Source: JAJYSO01 sp964495935
GTDB lineage: Bacteria > Bacteroidota > Bacteroidia > Flavobacteriales > Flavobacteriaceae
Length of the DNA: 64,000 nt
Direction: 5' to 3'
NCBI GenBank assembly: GCA_964495935.1
Contig: CAZBXQ010000001.1
Coordinates: 1 to 64,000, forward strand
Part shown: piece after piece, positions 43,427 through 52,957 of the stretch
Layout of the letters: every line of letters starts with the position of its first letter
How positions within the stretch are numbered: position 1 is the first letter of the stretch
The notes under the pieces: generated by a model
Told to the model about the DNA's origin: nothing
The model's input: the letters and a program-made list of their open reading frames with translations, nothing else
The model's database searches: none
Made by a program: the position numbers and the translations under genes

Positions 43427-45916
43427 ATGGCAAAGAACTTAGTCATTGTAGAGTCTCCTGCTAAGGCCAAAACGATCGAAAAATTCTTGGGTAAAGAATA
43501 TACGGTGCGATCCAGCTTTGGACATATCGCAGATTTACCAACCAAAGAATTGGGAGTTGATGTAAACCGCGATTTTAAACCCAAATATCGGGTGAGCAGT
43601 GACAAAAGGAAGGTGGTGAAAGAGCTAAACGATTTAGTCCAAAAAGCTGACATCGTTTGGCTGGCCAGTGATGAAGACCGGGAAGGGGAAGCCATTGCCT
43701 GGCATCTGGCCCAAGAGCTGGATCTCAAAAATAAGGACATCAAACGCATCGTATTTAACGAAATCACCCAATCTGCAATTCTTAATGCCATCGCCAATCC
43801 CCGTTCAATCGACCAAAATCTGGTCGATGCCCAGCAAGCCCGACGTATTCTGGATCGGCTTGTCGGGTATGAGTTGTCTCCTATTTTATGGCGCAAAGTA
43901 AAAGGAGGACTTTCTGCCGGCCGCGTACAATCGGTAGCTGTGCGGTTGATCGTAGAACGCGAACGAGACATTCAAAATTTTAAAACCACCCATTCCTTTC
44001 GGGTCGATGCCGAATTTAAAACCGACGAAGGCAGCTCTTTTAAAGCTAAATTACCCACAAATCTCAAAACGAAGGAGGAAGCAGAAGAGTTTTTAAAACA
44101 AAATATCGGCGCCCATTTTAACGTTGCCGACCTCACTCAAAAACCGGGTAAAAAAACACCCGCCCCGCCTTTTACCACTTCCACGCTTCAGCAAGAGGCT
44201 TCCCGCAAGCTACATTTTTCGGTGGGCAAAACAATGATGCTCGCACAACGATTATATGAAGCCGGACACATCACCTATATGAGAACCGATAGTGTCAACC
44301 TCTCCAAGGAAGCCCAAAAAGGGGCGGCTCAGGAAATTTATAAAGCCTACGGGAAAGAATATTCCAAAACCCGCAATTATAAAAGTAAATCCAAAGGAGC
44401 GCAGGAAGCACACGAAGCGATACGCCCCACCAATTTTGGACGCCATACCATTCCGACAGAACGAGACCAAAAACGCTTGTATCAATTAATCTGGAAACGT
44501 GGAATCGCCTCCCAGATGAGCGATGCCCAATTGGAGCGCACCCATATCAAAATCGGAGCTGACACGCATGACAAGCGGTTTACCGCCAAAGGTGAAATCA
44601 TTACTTTTGAAGGTTTCCTGAAAGTCTATTTAGAAGGTACCGACGATGAAACGCAGGACGAAAAAACAGGGTTGTTGCCGGTCCTAAAAAAAGGAGACTC
44701 GGTAACCTCTAAATTCATCACCGCCACCGAGCGATTCTCCCGTCCTCCGGCACGATTCACAGAGGCCTCTTTAGTACGGGAATTGGAATCTCTGGGAATC
44801 GGGCGTCCCTCGACCTATGCCCCTACGATTTCGACCATTCAAAACCGCAAATACATCGCCCGTGGCAATGTAGAAGGAACCGATCGGGAATATGCTGTCC
44901 TTACTTTTAAAAATGACAAAATCAGCCAGCATAAAAAAACAGAAAAAGTAGGAAGCGATAAGGGGAAATTGATTCCCACCGATGTAGGAATGGTGGTTAA
45001 TGATTTTCTGGTCAAACACTTCAGCCATATTCTGGATTACAATTTTACCGCCGAAGTTGAAGAAGATTTTGATCGGATCGCAACCGGCAGTGAAGAATGG
45101 ACCAAGATGATGAAGGCCTTTTATGATAAATTTCACCCCACGGTTAAAGATGTCGAAAAAAATGCTGAGCGCGAGGTTGGCGAACGCATCCTCGGAAAGG
45201 ATCCCAAAACCGGCAAACCAATTAGCGTTCGGCTCGGCAAATATGGTCCTATGGTTCAACGCGGCAGTGTCGAAGATGATGAAAAACCCCAATTTGCAGG
45301 ATTGGCCAAAGGGCAAACGCTGGAGAGTCTCACCTTTGAAGAAGCCTTGAAGCTCCTCGAGCTTCCCAAAGAACTCGGCGAATACAAAGGCGATACCGTA
45401 TTGGTCAACAATGGTCGATACGGTCCCTATGTTAAATTTGGAAAAAAATATGCCTCCCTACCAAAAGGAGAGCAACCCACTGATATTGATTATGATAGGG
45501 CCATTGAGATCATCAAAGCCAAAGAAAAAGCCGATGCCCCGATATACGAATATGAAAATTTACCCGTTAGAAAGGGGAAAGGTCGGTACGGTCCCTACAT
45601 CAAATGGAACAATATGTTCATAAATGTCAATAAGCGTTATGATTTTGACAATTTAAGTGAAGAGGATATTGTCGAGCTTATCGAAAATAAAAAGAAAAAA
45701 GAACGCGAGAAAATCATCCACAACTGGGAAGAAGAGGGTATTCGTGTAGAAAAAACACGGTGGAAACGCAGTAAGATTATCCAAGGGAAAATCAAGATTG
45801 AACTTCCCAAGGAGGTGGATGCCAAAGCCTTGACTCTACAAGAGGTAAAGGATATCATCGCCAAAAAATCGAAAAAATCAAAACCCAAAAAACGCAAATC
45901 CCGAAAGAAAAAATAG
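43427..45916 (+). CDS. topA: DNA topoisomerase I
   Basis: An 829-residue type IA topoisomerase that relaxes negative supercoils. The TOPRIM domain (LVIVESPAKAKTIEKFLG at 5-22; SDEDREGEAIAWHLAQ) carries the metal acidic residues, and the active-site Tyr lies in GHITYMRTDSVNLS. The C-terminus has topoisomerase C-terminal repeats (GKYGPMVQRG, GRYGPYVKFG, GRYGPYIKW) instead of Cys4 zinc ribbons and ends in a lysine-rich tail. I use ATG 43427; an in-frame ATG 21 bases upstream overlaps the promoter box. The arginase-fold gene follows after 13 bases. Confidence 0.97.
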   Translation: MAKNLVIVESPAKAKTIEKFLGKEYTVRSSFGHIADLPTKELGVDVNRDFKPKYRVSSDKRKVVKELNDLVQKADIVWLASDEDREGEAIAWHLAQELDLKNKDIKRIVFNEITQSAILNAIANPRSIDQNLVDAQQARRILDRLVGYELSPILWRKVKGGLSAGRVQSVAVRLIVERERDIQNFKTTHSFRVDAEFKTDEGSSFKAKLPTNLKTKEEAEEFLKQNIGAHFNVADLTQKPGKKTPAPPFTTSTLQQEASRKLHFSVGKTMMLAQRLYEAGHITYMRTDSVNLSKEAQKGAAQEIYKAYGKEYSKTRNYKSKSKGAQEAHEAIRPTNFGRHTIPTERDQKRLYQLIWKRGIASQMSDAQLERTHIKIGADTHDKRFTAKGEIITFEGFLKVYLEGTDDETQDEKTGLLPVLKKGDSVTSKFITATERFSRPPARFTEASLVRELESLGIGRPSTYAPTISTIQNRKYIARGNVEGTDREYAVLTFKNDKISQHKKTEKVGSDKGKLIPTDVGMVVNDFLVKHFSHILDYNFTAEVEEDFDRIATGSEEWTKMMKAFYDKFHPTVKDVEKNAEREVGERILGKDPKTGKPISVRLGKYGPMVQRGSVEDDEKPQFAGLAKGQTLESLTFEEALKLLELPKELGEYKGDTVLVNNGRYGPYVKFGKKYASLPKGEQPTDIDYDRAIEIIKAKEKADAPIYEYENLPVRKGKGRYGPYIKWNNMFINVNKRYDFDNLSEEDIVELIENKKKKEREKIIHNWEEEGIRVEKTRWKRSKIIQGKIKIELPKEVDAKALTLQEVKDIIAKKSKKSKPKKRKSRKKK

Positions 45917-45929
45917 GGCGCACAGAACT

Positions 45930-47084
45930 ATGGATTTAGATTTTTTAAAACCCGTCGATTCAGGTCTTATCAGGAATCTCGAAAACCTGCACAATTCCGT
46001 AATCGGAAAGAATATCACCATTCATACCGAAACCGGGGAGGGCATCGATCTTCAAAATATTAAAATTGCAATTCTTGGGGTACGCGAAAACCGAAGGGAG
46101 GAGCAAGCCCGGAACGAAAATATTGATTTCGACAGCTTCCGCCGGGCATTATATAGCCTCTATTTGGGAAATTGGGAGCTTCCCATGGCCGATTTGGGCG
46201 ATCTTCTTCCCGGAGAGACCGTAGAAGACACCGATTATGCCTTAAAAGAGATTTTAACAACCCTATACAAAAACGACATTATCCCTATTATATTGGGCGG
46301 CAGTCAGGATCTTACCTACACACAATATCGCTCCTATGATATTTTGGGAAAAATGATAAACGTCGTCAATATAGATGCTCGATTTGATATCGGAGATACC
46401 AAAGCTGAACTTTCCGATCGCTCCTACATTGGAAAAATGATTATCGATGAGCCGCATTATCTCTTTAATTATACCAACATCGGTTACCAGTCCTATCTGA
46501 ATCCCCCCGAAGAGATCAATCTGATCGAAAACCTATATTTTGAAGCCTATCGCCTGGGTGCCGTTTTTCAGGACCCCACCATTGTCGAACCCCTTCTGCG
46601 GGATGCCGATTTGGTGAGTTTTGATACAGACGCCATAGCCGGTTTCAACACCACCGACAAAGCCGGGGAACCCAATGGATTCACGCATCGCGAAATCTGC
46701 ACATTGGCACGCTACGCGGGTATTAGCGACAACATTCGTTCTTTTGGGATATATAATCTTCACCATTTCCAAAAAAATACTATTTTTGTCCAATTAGTGG
46801 GACAAATCCTGTGGTATATTCTGGAGGGGATAAATTTCCGAAAAGCAGAACACGATATTCCAAAACAGGAATTCTTAAAATACAACGTCCCTTTAAACGA
46901 TGAAACCTTAGTGTTTTACAAGAGCAAACAATCTGATCGATGGTGGGTAGAGGTTCCGATGTATATCAACGACCAATTTACTAAAAAAACGTATTTGTCC
47001 TGCGGCCATGGCGATTATCAAGCCGCATGCAATGACCAAATCCCAGATCGATGGTACAAAGCGAGACGACGAAACGAATTATAA
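45930..47084 (+). CDS. Arginase-fold protein with altered metal site
   Basis: A 384-residue ureohydrolase-fold protein, of the kind often labelled formimidoylglutamase in flavobacteria, lying upstream of gldK. The three metal motifs are recognisable but changed. The GGDH motif is GGSQD (123-127), with His replaced by Gln. DAHxD is DARFD (149-153), with His replaced by Arg. DxD is kept in SFDTDAI (231-234). Loss of two ligands makes normal Mn-dependent hydrolysis unlikely. The length is well above the usual 300, with a C-terminal extension (about 300-384: WWVEVPMYI, CNDQIPDRWYKARRR). Its place between topA and gldK suggests a motility or secretion accessory role. Confidence 0.75.
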   Translation: MDLDFLKPVDSGLIRNLENLHNSVIGKNITIHTETGEGIDLQNIKIAILGVRENRREEQARNENIDFDSFRRALYSLYLGNWELPMADLGDLLPGETVEDTDYALKEILTTLYKNDIIPIILGGSQDLTYTQYRSYDILGKMINVVNIDARFDIGDTKAELSDRSYIGKMIIDEPHYLFNYTNIGYQSYLNPPEEINLIENLYFEAYRLGAVFQDPTIVEPLLRDADLVSFDTDAIAGFNTTDKAGEPNGFTHREICTLARYAGISDNIRSFGIYNLHHFQKNTIFVQLVGQILWYILEGINFRKAEHDIPKQEFLKYNVPLNDETLVFYKSKQSDRWWVEVPMYINDQFTKKTYLSCGHGDYQAACNDQIPDRWYKARRRNEL

Positions 47085-47192
47085 AAGCCTAAAATCGTTG
47101 ACGAAAACAGGAACTTCATGCGGACTTTTAAAAAATTTAAATACATTTACGCGCTCAAAGTGAACGACAACATTTGTTTCAAATTCTGGAAT

Positions 47193-48566
47193 ATGAGAAA
47201 TTTTCTCCTCTTATTAATGGCAATTCTCGTGCTCACGAGTTGCGGCAAAGGCGATCGCGGCCAGTTAGTCGGGGCTAAAGGAAAAAAATGGCACCCTACA
47301 AAGCCGCATGGCATGGTCTTAGTACCCGGAGGCGCATTTGTTATGGGGAAATCAGATTATGATATTGCCGGACTTAAAAATGCTCCCACCAAGACGGTTA
47401 CTGTTCGCTCCTATTATATGGATGAAACCGAGATTACCAACGCCGAATACCGCCAATTCGTCAACTGGGTTCGGGACTCCGTAATTCGTCAGAAATTAGG
47501 GGAAGAAGCCGAATTCTCAGGAGGTGGAGAGGAAGAAGAGGGTCGTGGAAAAAAAGCCTCATCCATTTCCGATTATGCCTTTAAGGGATCCAATCTCGAT
47601 GAAGAAGATATGAATGCCTATCAAAAATACTCGATACATTACGACCCTATGAAACAGGCCATTAACTGGGATGTTCCCATTATTTGGAAAAAAGAAGATT
47701 ATCCTGATGAGGGATATGTTCACGTGATGGACGAGATGTATCTCTCCAAAGAAGAATCTCCAACAGGGCAACGAAAACTGGACATTTCAAAATTTGTGTA
47801 CAGCTATCAATCCATAGATTTGGCACAATCGATAAGAGATAATGAATCGCCCAAAGATTATATCAAAGATTACGACATTAAGGTTTATCCCGATACCACC
47901 GTCTGGATAAAGGATTTTAAATATTCCTATAATGAGCCTATGCACAACAACTACTTCTGGCATTCGGCTTATGATGATTATCCGGTGGTCGGAGTAAACT
48001 GGGAACAAGCCCAAGCCTTTGCCCATTGGCGTACCAAATACCACAATGCATACCGAAAAAGCCGGGGGGTAGAACCCGTTCCCAATTATCGACTTCCCTC
48101 TGAAGCCGAATGGGAATTTGCCGCCCGAGGGGGGCTTGACGGAGCAACCTATCCGTGGGGAGGCCCGTACACCAAAAACGAGCGCGGCTGCTTTATGGCC
48201 AATTTTAAACCCATGCGGGGAGATTATGCCGCCGATGATGCGCTCTATACGGTAGAAGCAAAATCTTTTGAACCCAACGGGTACGGTCTTTACAACATGG
48301 CAGGAAACGTTGCGGAATGGGTGCATTCCTCATATGAACCGTCATCCTATGAGTTTTCCTCGACGATTAATCCCAGCGTAACCAACAGCAGCAATCCACG
48401 TAAAGTCGTACGAGGCGGATCCTGGAAAGACGTGGCCTACTACCTTCAGGTCAGTACCCGGGATTACGAGTATGCCGACTCTGCCAGAAGTTATATCGGC
48501 TTCCGAACCGTTCAGGATTATATCGGAACCAAAAAAGGATTAAATTTGGGCCGAACTAAACAATAG
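47193..48566 (+). CDS. gldK: Gliding motility / T9SS lipoprotein GldK
   Basis: A 457-residue outer-membrane-associated lipoprotein: lipobox LTSC (Cys17), then an FGE-sulfatase (formylglycine-generating-enzyme-like) domain. Marks: GMVLVPGGAFVMGKSDYD (about 41-58), YYMDETEITNAEYRQFV, YPVVGVNWEQAQAFAHW, LPSEAEWEFAARGG, GNVAEWVHSS and VVRGGSWKD. GldK forms a periplasmic ring with GldN under the outer membrane. Start at ATG 47193; a longer frame from 47118 lacks a signal peptide. The 108-base upstream gap has no exact promoter match, only TACATTTA. Confidence 0.96.
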   Translation: MRNFLLLLMAILVLTSCGKGDRGQLVGAKGKKWHPTKPHGMVLVPGGAFVMGKSDYDIAGLKNAPTKTVTVRSYYMDETEITNAEYRQFVNWVRDSVIRQKLGEEAEFSGGGEEEEGRGKKASSISDYAFKGSNLDEEDMNAYQKYSIHYDPMKQAINWDVPIIWKKEDYPDEGYVHVMDEMYLSKEESPTGQRKLDISKFVYSYQSIDLAQSIRDNESPKDYIKDYDIKVYPDTTVWIKDFKYSYNEPMHNNYFWHSAYDDYPVVGVNWEQAQAFAHWRTKYHNAYRKSRGVEPVPNYRLPSEAEWEFAARGGLDGATYPWGGPYTKNERGCFMANFKPMRGDYAADDALYTVEAKSFEPNGYGLYNMAGNVAEWVHSSYEPSSYEFSSTINPSVTNSSNPRKVVRGGSWKDVAYYLQVSTRDYEYADSARSYIGFRTVQDYIGTKKGLNLGRTKQ

Positions 48567-48609
48567 ACTAACAAAAATTCATTATACTTAACTTAAAAAT
48601 CAATTCATT

Positions 48610-49281
48610 ATGGCATCACCAAAACCCACAAAATTTGATTACTTCATTAACCAAGCTTACGGTTGGGGCGCCGCCGTTGTAATTATTGGAGCGCTTTTTA
48701 AAATCCTTCACTTTGAAATCGGCCCCCTGACGGGAGGGGTTATGTTGACGATCGGGCTGTGCTGTGAAGCCATCATCTTTGCTATTTCGGCCTTTGAAAA
48801 ACCAAAACCTACCTATGACTGGACTCTCGCATATCCCGAACTGGAAAACGGATCTCCTGTTCAAAATCGGAAAAACGGATTTGCACAAGCACCTGACGAA
48901 ATAGAAGCATCACTTTCCAAAAAACTGGATACTATGCTCAAAGACGCCAAGATCGATGGTCAATTGATGGAAAGCTTAGGCACCAGCATCCGAAACTTCG
49001 AAGGGGCTGCCAAAAACATGGCTCCCACGGTAGATGCCATCGCCTCACAGAAAAAATACAGTGAAGAAATGAGTCTGGCAGCAGCTCAATTAGAATCCCT
49101 GAACGGACTTTACAAACTGCAATTGGAATCCAATAATCGAAATGCTGAGGCGAATAAAGCGATAGCCGCCAACGCCCAAAAACTTCAGCAGCAAATGGAA
49201 GCACTCACCCAAAACATGTCCAATCTGAACAGTGTATATGGTGGTATGCTTAGTGCAATGCGCCCCAACTCGAATAATTAA
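48610..49281 (+). CDS. gldL: Gliding motility / T9SS motor protein GldL
   Basis: A 223-residue inner-membrane motor subunit. Two helices are at about 18-34 and 40-60; helix 2 carries Glu53 (GLCCEAIIF), corresponding to the conserved motor glutamate. A cytoplasmic helical tail follows (about 95-223, coiled-coil-like, ending SVYGGMLSAM). With GldM it converts the proton gradient into rotation for gliding and secretion. It starts 43 bases after gldK. Confidence 0.96.
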   Translation: MASPKPTKFDYFINQAYGWGAAVVIIGALFKILHFEIGPLTGGVMLTIGLCCEAIIFAISAFEKPKPTYDWTLAYPELENGSPVQNRKNGFAQAPDEIEASLSKKLDTMLKDAKIDGQLMESLGTSIRNFEGAAKNMAPTVDAIASQKKYSEEMSLAAAQLESLNGLYKLQLESNNRNAEANKAIAANAQKLQQQMEALTQNMSNLNSVYGGMLSAMRPNSNN

Positions 49282-49304
49282 TTGATAAAAAGCCGAACTG
49301 AATT

Positions 49305-50867
49305 ATGGCATCTATACAAGATTTAGACGCAAGGCAACGCATGATTAACATGATGTACCTCATGTTTATTGCCATGCTGGCCTTAAACATGTCCAAGGAA
49401 GTACTGCAGGCTTTTGGTGATGTAAATGACAGCCTTCAAGCCAATATTGAACAAGTCACAGCCCGCAACAACTCCTTGATGAGTGGATTAGCACAAAAGG
49501 CCGAAGAACAAAATAAGAAATACGGGCCCCTACAGGAGCAGGCTCTGGTGATTGACGCATCGGGAACAGATCTCGTATCGTTTATCGACCAAATTAAAAA
49601 AGACCTCCTGTCCAACGTAAAAAAGGAAGATGACGGTACCTATAACTACGAAAAAATGGATAGCGACTCCGATCTTAACCTCATGTTTATTGCCAACGAT
49701 AAGTTGAGCGATCGGGCCAAAGAATTGAAAAATAAAATCGCTACATTCCGTGAAGATGCTGCCAAACTGGCGCGCTCTGCCAACAACGAGAGTATGGCCG
49801 AAGCCATTGAACGAAGATTTAGCACCGACCCCGTAATAACACGGGATAAAACTAAAGAAGAATGGATCCGGCACCACTTTGAAGGATTCCCGCTTATTGC
49901 CGGAATTACAAAATTGACCAATATTCAATCGGATGCAAAACAGACGCAATCCCAACTCCTGACGAACATTTTGAGTGGGCAAATGGAAAGCGATTTGTCA
50001 TTAGAAAATTATCAAACTATCGTAATCCCTGACAAAGGAGCATTTTTTTCCAGTGAAAACTTCAAGGGAAAAATCGTATTGGGGCGGTATGACAACACCA
50101 TGACTTTTGATAAAGTGGAAATCAACGGAAAAGCAATATCCGATATCGATGGAGGAGTCATCAATGTGGATTTCCCCGCCGGAAATGTAGGCGAACAAAA
50201 GCTAAAAGGAAAGGTTTATTACACCGAGAACGGAGAGAAAAAGAGTCTTCCCATCAATTCCTCTTATACCGTTATCCCAAAGCCCAATTCAGCCGTAATT
50301 TCTGCTGATAAAATGAATGTGGTATATCGCGGGGTAAGTAACCCGATGACCATCTCTATTCCGGGTGTTTCACGCGTAACCGCCAGTGCCCCGGGGTTAA
50401 GCTCTCGAGGGAATTCAAAATATGTTATGAATCCCACCGGTATTAAGGGACGGGAAGTCAAAATTAGCGTTTCGGGAAGCCTCCCCGACGGAACTAAAAT
50501 AAGCGATACAAAGACCTTCCGGATTAAGGATATTCCCAATCCTGTGGGGACCGTTCGCGGACAAAACGGCTTGGGAGGCCCCATCAAAATGCAAAAAGGC
50601 GATCTGAAGATTTCAACCGTAAGTGCCATCTTGCCCGATTTCGATTTTGATTTAAACCTGGCCGTATCCGGATTTAAAATCCAGGTACCCGGGAAACCCA
50701 TCGTAGTTGTTCGCGGACAAAAAATGAATGCCGCAGCACAACGAACCATCGACAGTGCACCGCGGGGCTCCATTATTCAAATTTTTGATATTGAAGCCAG
50801 CATTCAGGGAAATTCGAGCTATCACCTGAAGCGAGTGGCACCGGTAACGATCCAGTTAACGAATTAA
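49305..50867 (+). CDS. gldM: Gliding motility / T9SS motor protein GldM
   Basis: A 520-residue inner-membrane protein with one N-terminal helix (about 13-32, MINMMYLMFIAMLALNMSKE) and a long periplasmic part of four domains reaching GldK-GldN. Typical segments are FPLIAGITKLTNIQSD, the KGAFFSSENFKGKIVLGRYD-type domain (residues about 245-265) and the end VAPVTIQLTN. It lies 23 bases after gldL and 16 before gldN. Confidence 0.97.
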   Translation: MASIQDLDARQRMINMMYLMFIAMLALNMSKEVLQAFGDVNDSLQANIEQVTARNNSLMSGLAQKAEEQNKKYGPLQEQALVIDASGTDLVSFIDQIKKDLLSNVKKEDDGTYNYEKMDSDSDLNLMFIANDKLSDRAKELKNKIATFREDAAKLARSANNESMAEAIERRFSTDPVITRDKTKEEWIRHHFEGFPLIAGITKLTNIQSDAKQTQSQLLTNILSGQMESDLSLENYQTIVIPDKGAFFSSENFKGKIVLGRYDNTMTFDKVEINGKAISDIDGGVINVDFPAGNVGEQKLKGKVYYTENGEKKSLPINSSYTVIPKPNSAVISADKMNVVYRGVSNPMTISIPGVSRVTASAPGLSSRGNSKYVMNPTGIKGREVKISVSGSLPDGTKISDTKTFRIKDIPNPVGTVRGQNGLGGPIKMQKGDLKISTVSAILPDFDFDLNLAVSGFKIQVPGKPIVVVRGQKMNAAAQRTIDSAPRGSIIQIFDIEASIQGNSSYHLKRVAPVTIQLTN

Positions 50868-50883
50868 TATTAATTCATCAACC

Positions 50884-51783
50884 ATGAAATTCAACATCGT
50901 TGTCATAATATTATTAGGATTCTTAGGGATTGAGAATGGTTGGGGACAATCCAACCTTCTCAATGCCCAAACCCCTGATGAAATTGGTGAGCAAACTTTT
51001 GATCAACTTCAAATAGAAAAAGACACCAAGCCCCTGCCCTATGGTTATACCGATGATCGTGACGTGCTGTGGGCCAAAACCACTTGGGAATTTATAGATA
51101 TTAAACAACGGGCTAATTTTCCATTGGTCTATCCCTTGGATACCAATACATTAGGCAAAAACAGAAGATCGCTGTTTCAAATCCTGGTCAACAATGTTAA
51201 AAACGGCAATATCAAGCATATTTATGCCGACTCCTATTTTAGCCGGGAAATGTCCTTTCAGGAATTGGACGCCACACTGCATCGTGCCGATACCCTCGAT
51301 GAAGGCTATTCACAACTGAACGCAGGAATGGAATTAGACCCTCAATACGTATCCCACACCGATGTCGATGGTGCCGATGTACGAGGGTTTCGTATCCGTG
51401 GATACTGGTATTTTGACAGTCGTCAAGGAGACCTCCGATACCGATTAATCGGTATTGCTCCGGTAGTTACCGATGCCTATTCCAAATCACAGGGTCTTGA
51501 CGATTCCGAACCGGTAGAACTATTCTGGATATTCTATCCCGAAATAAGAGATATCCTGTTCCAAAAGAAGGTTTTCAATGAAGACAATACAGCGCGCCCG
51601 CTGAATTTTGACCATCTTTTGAATTCACGCCGATTCAGTGCCGTGATTTACAAAGTGGACAACGCCAACAACGACCGTGCCGTAAAAGATTATATTGGTG
51701 ATAATTCCATGATGCAACTTCTCGAATCGGAACGTCTTAAAGAAGAAATTCGAGATTTTGAAGTCAATATGTGGAACTATTAG
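50884..51783 (+). CDS. gldN: Gliding motility / T9SS protein GldN
   Basis: A 299-residue periplasmic protein with a signal peptide (MKFNIVVIILLGFLG...GWGQ). The body has the GldN marks DRDVLWAKTTWEFIDIKQRANF, VELFWIFYPEIRDIL and SRRFSAVIYKV, ending EVNMWNY. It partners GldK in the ring of the type IX machine. Last gene of the cluster, directly before a terminator. No second gldN-like gene (gldO) follows. Confidence 0.96.
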   Translation: MKFNIVVIILLGFLGIENGWGQSNLLNAQTPDEIGEQTFDQLQIEKDTKPLPYGYTDDRDVLWAKTTWEFIDIKQRANFPLVYPLDTNTLGKNRRSLFQILVNNVKNGNIKHIYADSYFSREMSFQELDATLHRADTLDEGYSQLNAGMELDPQYVSHTDVDGADVRGFRIRGYWYFDSRQGDLRYRLIGIAPVVTDAYSKSQGLDDSEPVELFWIFYPEIRDILFQKKVFNEDNTARPLNFDHLLNSRRFSAVIYKVDNANNDRAVKDYIGDNSMMQLLESERLKEEIRDFEVNMWNY

Positions 51784-51804
51784 ATTCTTATATTTGTCAT
51801 ATCA

Positions 51805-51845
51805 AGAAACAGCGCCTCCCCACAAGAAGGTGCTGTTTCTTTTTT
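51805..51845 (+). terminator. Terminator of the gld operon
   Basis: A 12-bp stem with one G-T pair, AGAAACAGCGCC / GGTGCTGTTTCT, a 12-base loop, then a run of T. It begins 22 bases after the gldN stop. Confidence 0.85.
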
Positions 51846-51864
51846 CTGCTCACTTCCTTTTATT

Positions 51865-52902
51865 ATGAAAGATTACCTGATCGTGGGCTTGGGCCTGGCC
51901 GGGCTGAACGTCGCTCGGGAACTTACCCGAAGAGAAAAAACATTTACGGTTATTGACAACGACCTTCAAAGTGCATCGGCTGTGGCAGGAGGCGTAATTA
52001 ACCCGCTGATTTTAAAACGTTTTACGAAAGCTTGGAAAGCAGATGAATATATACCCGTTGCGGTAAATCGCTATCAAAACCTACAAAGCCAACTGCAGGA
52101 ACATTTCTTCCATAAGCTCCCCATCTATCGAAAAATAAAATCCGTACGGGAGCAAAATGATTGGTTTGCCGCAGCCGACAAACCCGAGCTATCTCCTTTT
52201 ATAAAAACCCCACTACAACAACTCCCAAGACTGCCCTCTCCCTTTCAATACGGGGAAGTCAAACAGACGTATTGGCTGGATACCGGAAAACTCATTCAAT
52301 CTTATACCCGCTTCCTTATCAAACGGAATGCATTGTGGAAAACCACTTTCCGCTATACCGATCTTACGCTCCACTCCGACCATATTCAGTATCGGGATTT
52401 AAAATTTCGGAAAGTAATATGCTGTGAAGGAATCCATCTCCAACAGAATCCTTTTTTCCCGGATCTGCCACTGATCGGAAATAAGGGAGAGTATCTCCTG
52501 CTCAGGATTCCCGGACTCCAACTACAAAAAGTTATTAAAACCGCCGTTGCATTAATTCCATTAGGAAATGATTATTATAAATTCGGAGCGACTTATTCCC
52601 GAAAATACAAGCACCTAAAACCGGAATTATCGGCTCGAAATTTCCTGATTCAAAAATTGGAGGAGATAATCGATTGCCCCTATACCATAGTTGATCAAAT
52701 CGCCGGCGTTCGTCCCACAGTATTAGACCGACGCCCCCTTATCGGAAGCCATCCCGAGCATAAAAACCTGTTATTGTTAAACGGCCTCGGCAGTCACGGA
52801 ATCATGATGGCCCCACTAACTGCGCGTTGGCTTCTGGACTATGATCTGCTTCAAAAACCATTACCCCAAGAGGTCAACGTACAGCGCTACCCAAAGTCCT
52901 AA
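51865..52902 (+). CDS. FAD-dependent oxidoreductase, DAO family
   Basis: A 345-residue flavoprotein with an N-terminal FAD-binding Rossmann motif DYLIVGLGLAGLNVARELTRR, the acidic end VIDND, AGGVINPLILKR, and a late GVRPTVLDRRPLIG / LLNGLGSHGIMMAPLTARWLL segment typical of glycine/D-amino-acid oxidase types. The substrate is unknown. In flavobacteria a gene of this family commonly lies just after gldN, which suggests a linked but unproven role. Confidence 0.82.
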   Translation: MKDYLIVGLGLAGLNVARELTRREKTFTVIDNDLQSASAVAGGVINPLILKRFTKAWKADEYIPVAVNRYQNLQSQLQEHFFHKLPIYRKIKSVREQNDWFAAADKPELSPFIKTPLQQLPRLPSPFQYGEVKQTYWLDTGKLIQSYTRFLIKRNALWKTTFRYTDLTLHSDHIQYRDLKFRKVICCEGIHLQQNPFFPDLPLIGNKGEYLLLRIPGLQLQKVIKTAVALIPLGNDYYKFGATYSRKYKHLKPELSARNFLIQKLEEIIDCPYTIVDQIAGVRPTVLDRRPLIGSHPEHKNLLLLNGLGSHGIMMAPLTARWLLDYDLLQKPLPQEVNVQRYPKS

Positions 52903-52957
52903 AAACAAGTTTCTGCAGTTCCCGCTTTTTAAAGATATTTGCAAAAAGGAATTATTC

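Noticed and set aside
43381..43971. 196-codon open frame antisense to the start of topA
   Set aside because: Covers the topA TOPRIM region; a Ser/Arg-rich shadow.
44771..45316. 181-codon open frame antisense to topA
   Set aside because: Phe/Ile-rich shadow of a strongly conserved coding region.
47787..48326. 179-codon open frame antisense to gldK
   Set aside because: Inside the FGE-sulfatase domain of gldK; no independent support.
52841..52957. 39-residue N-terminal extension of the ABC-F protein
   Set aside because: It overlaps the FAD gene and precedes the canonical start MINVHKL, which has its own purine-rich ribosome site.
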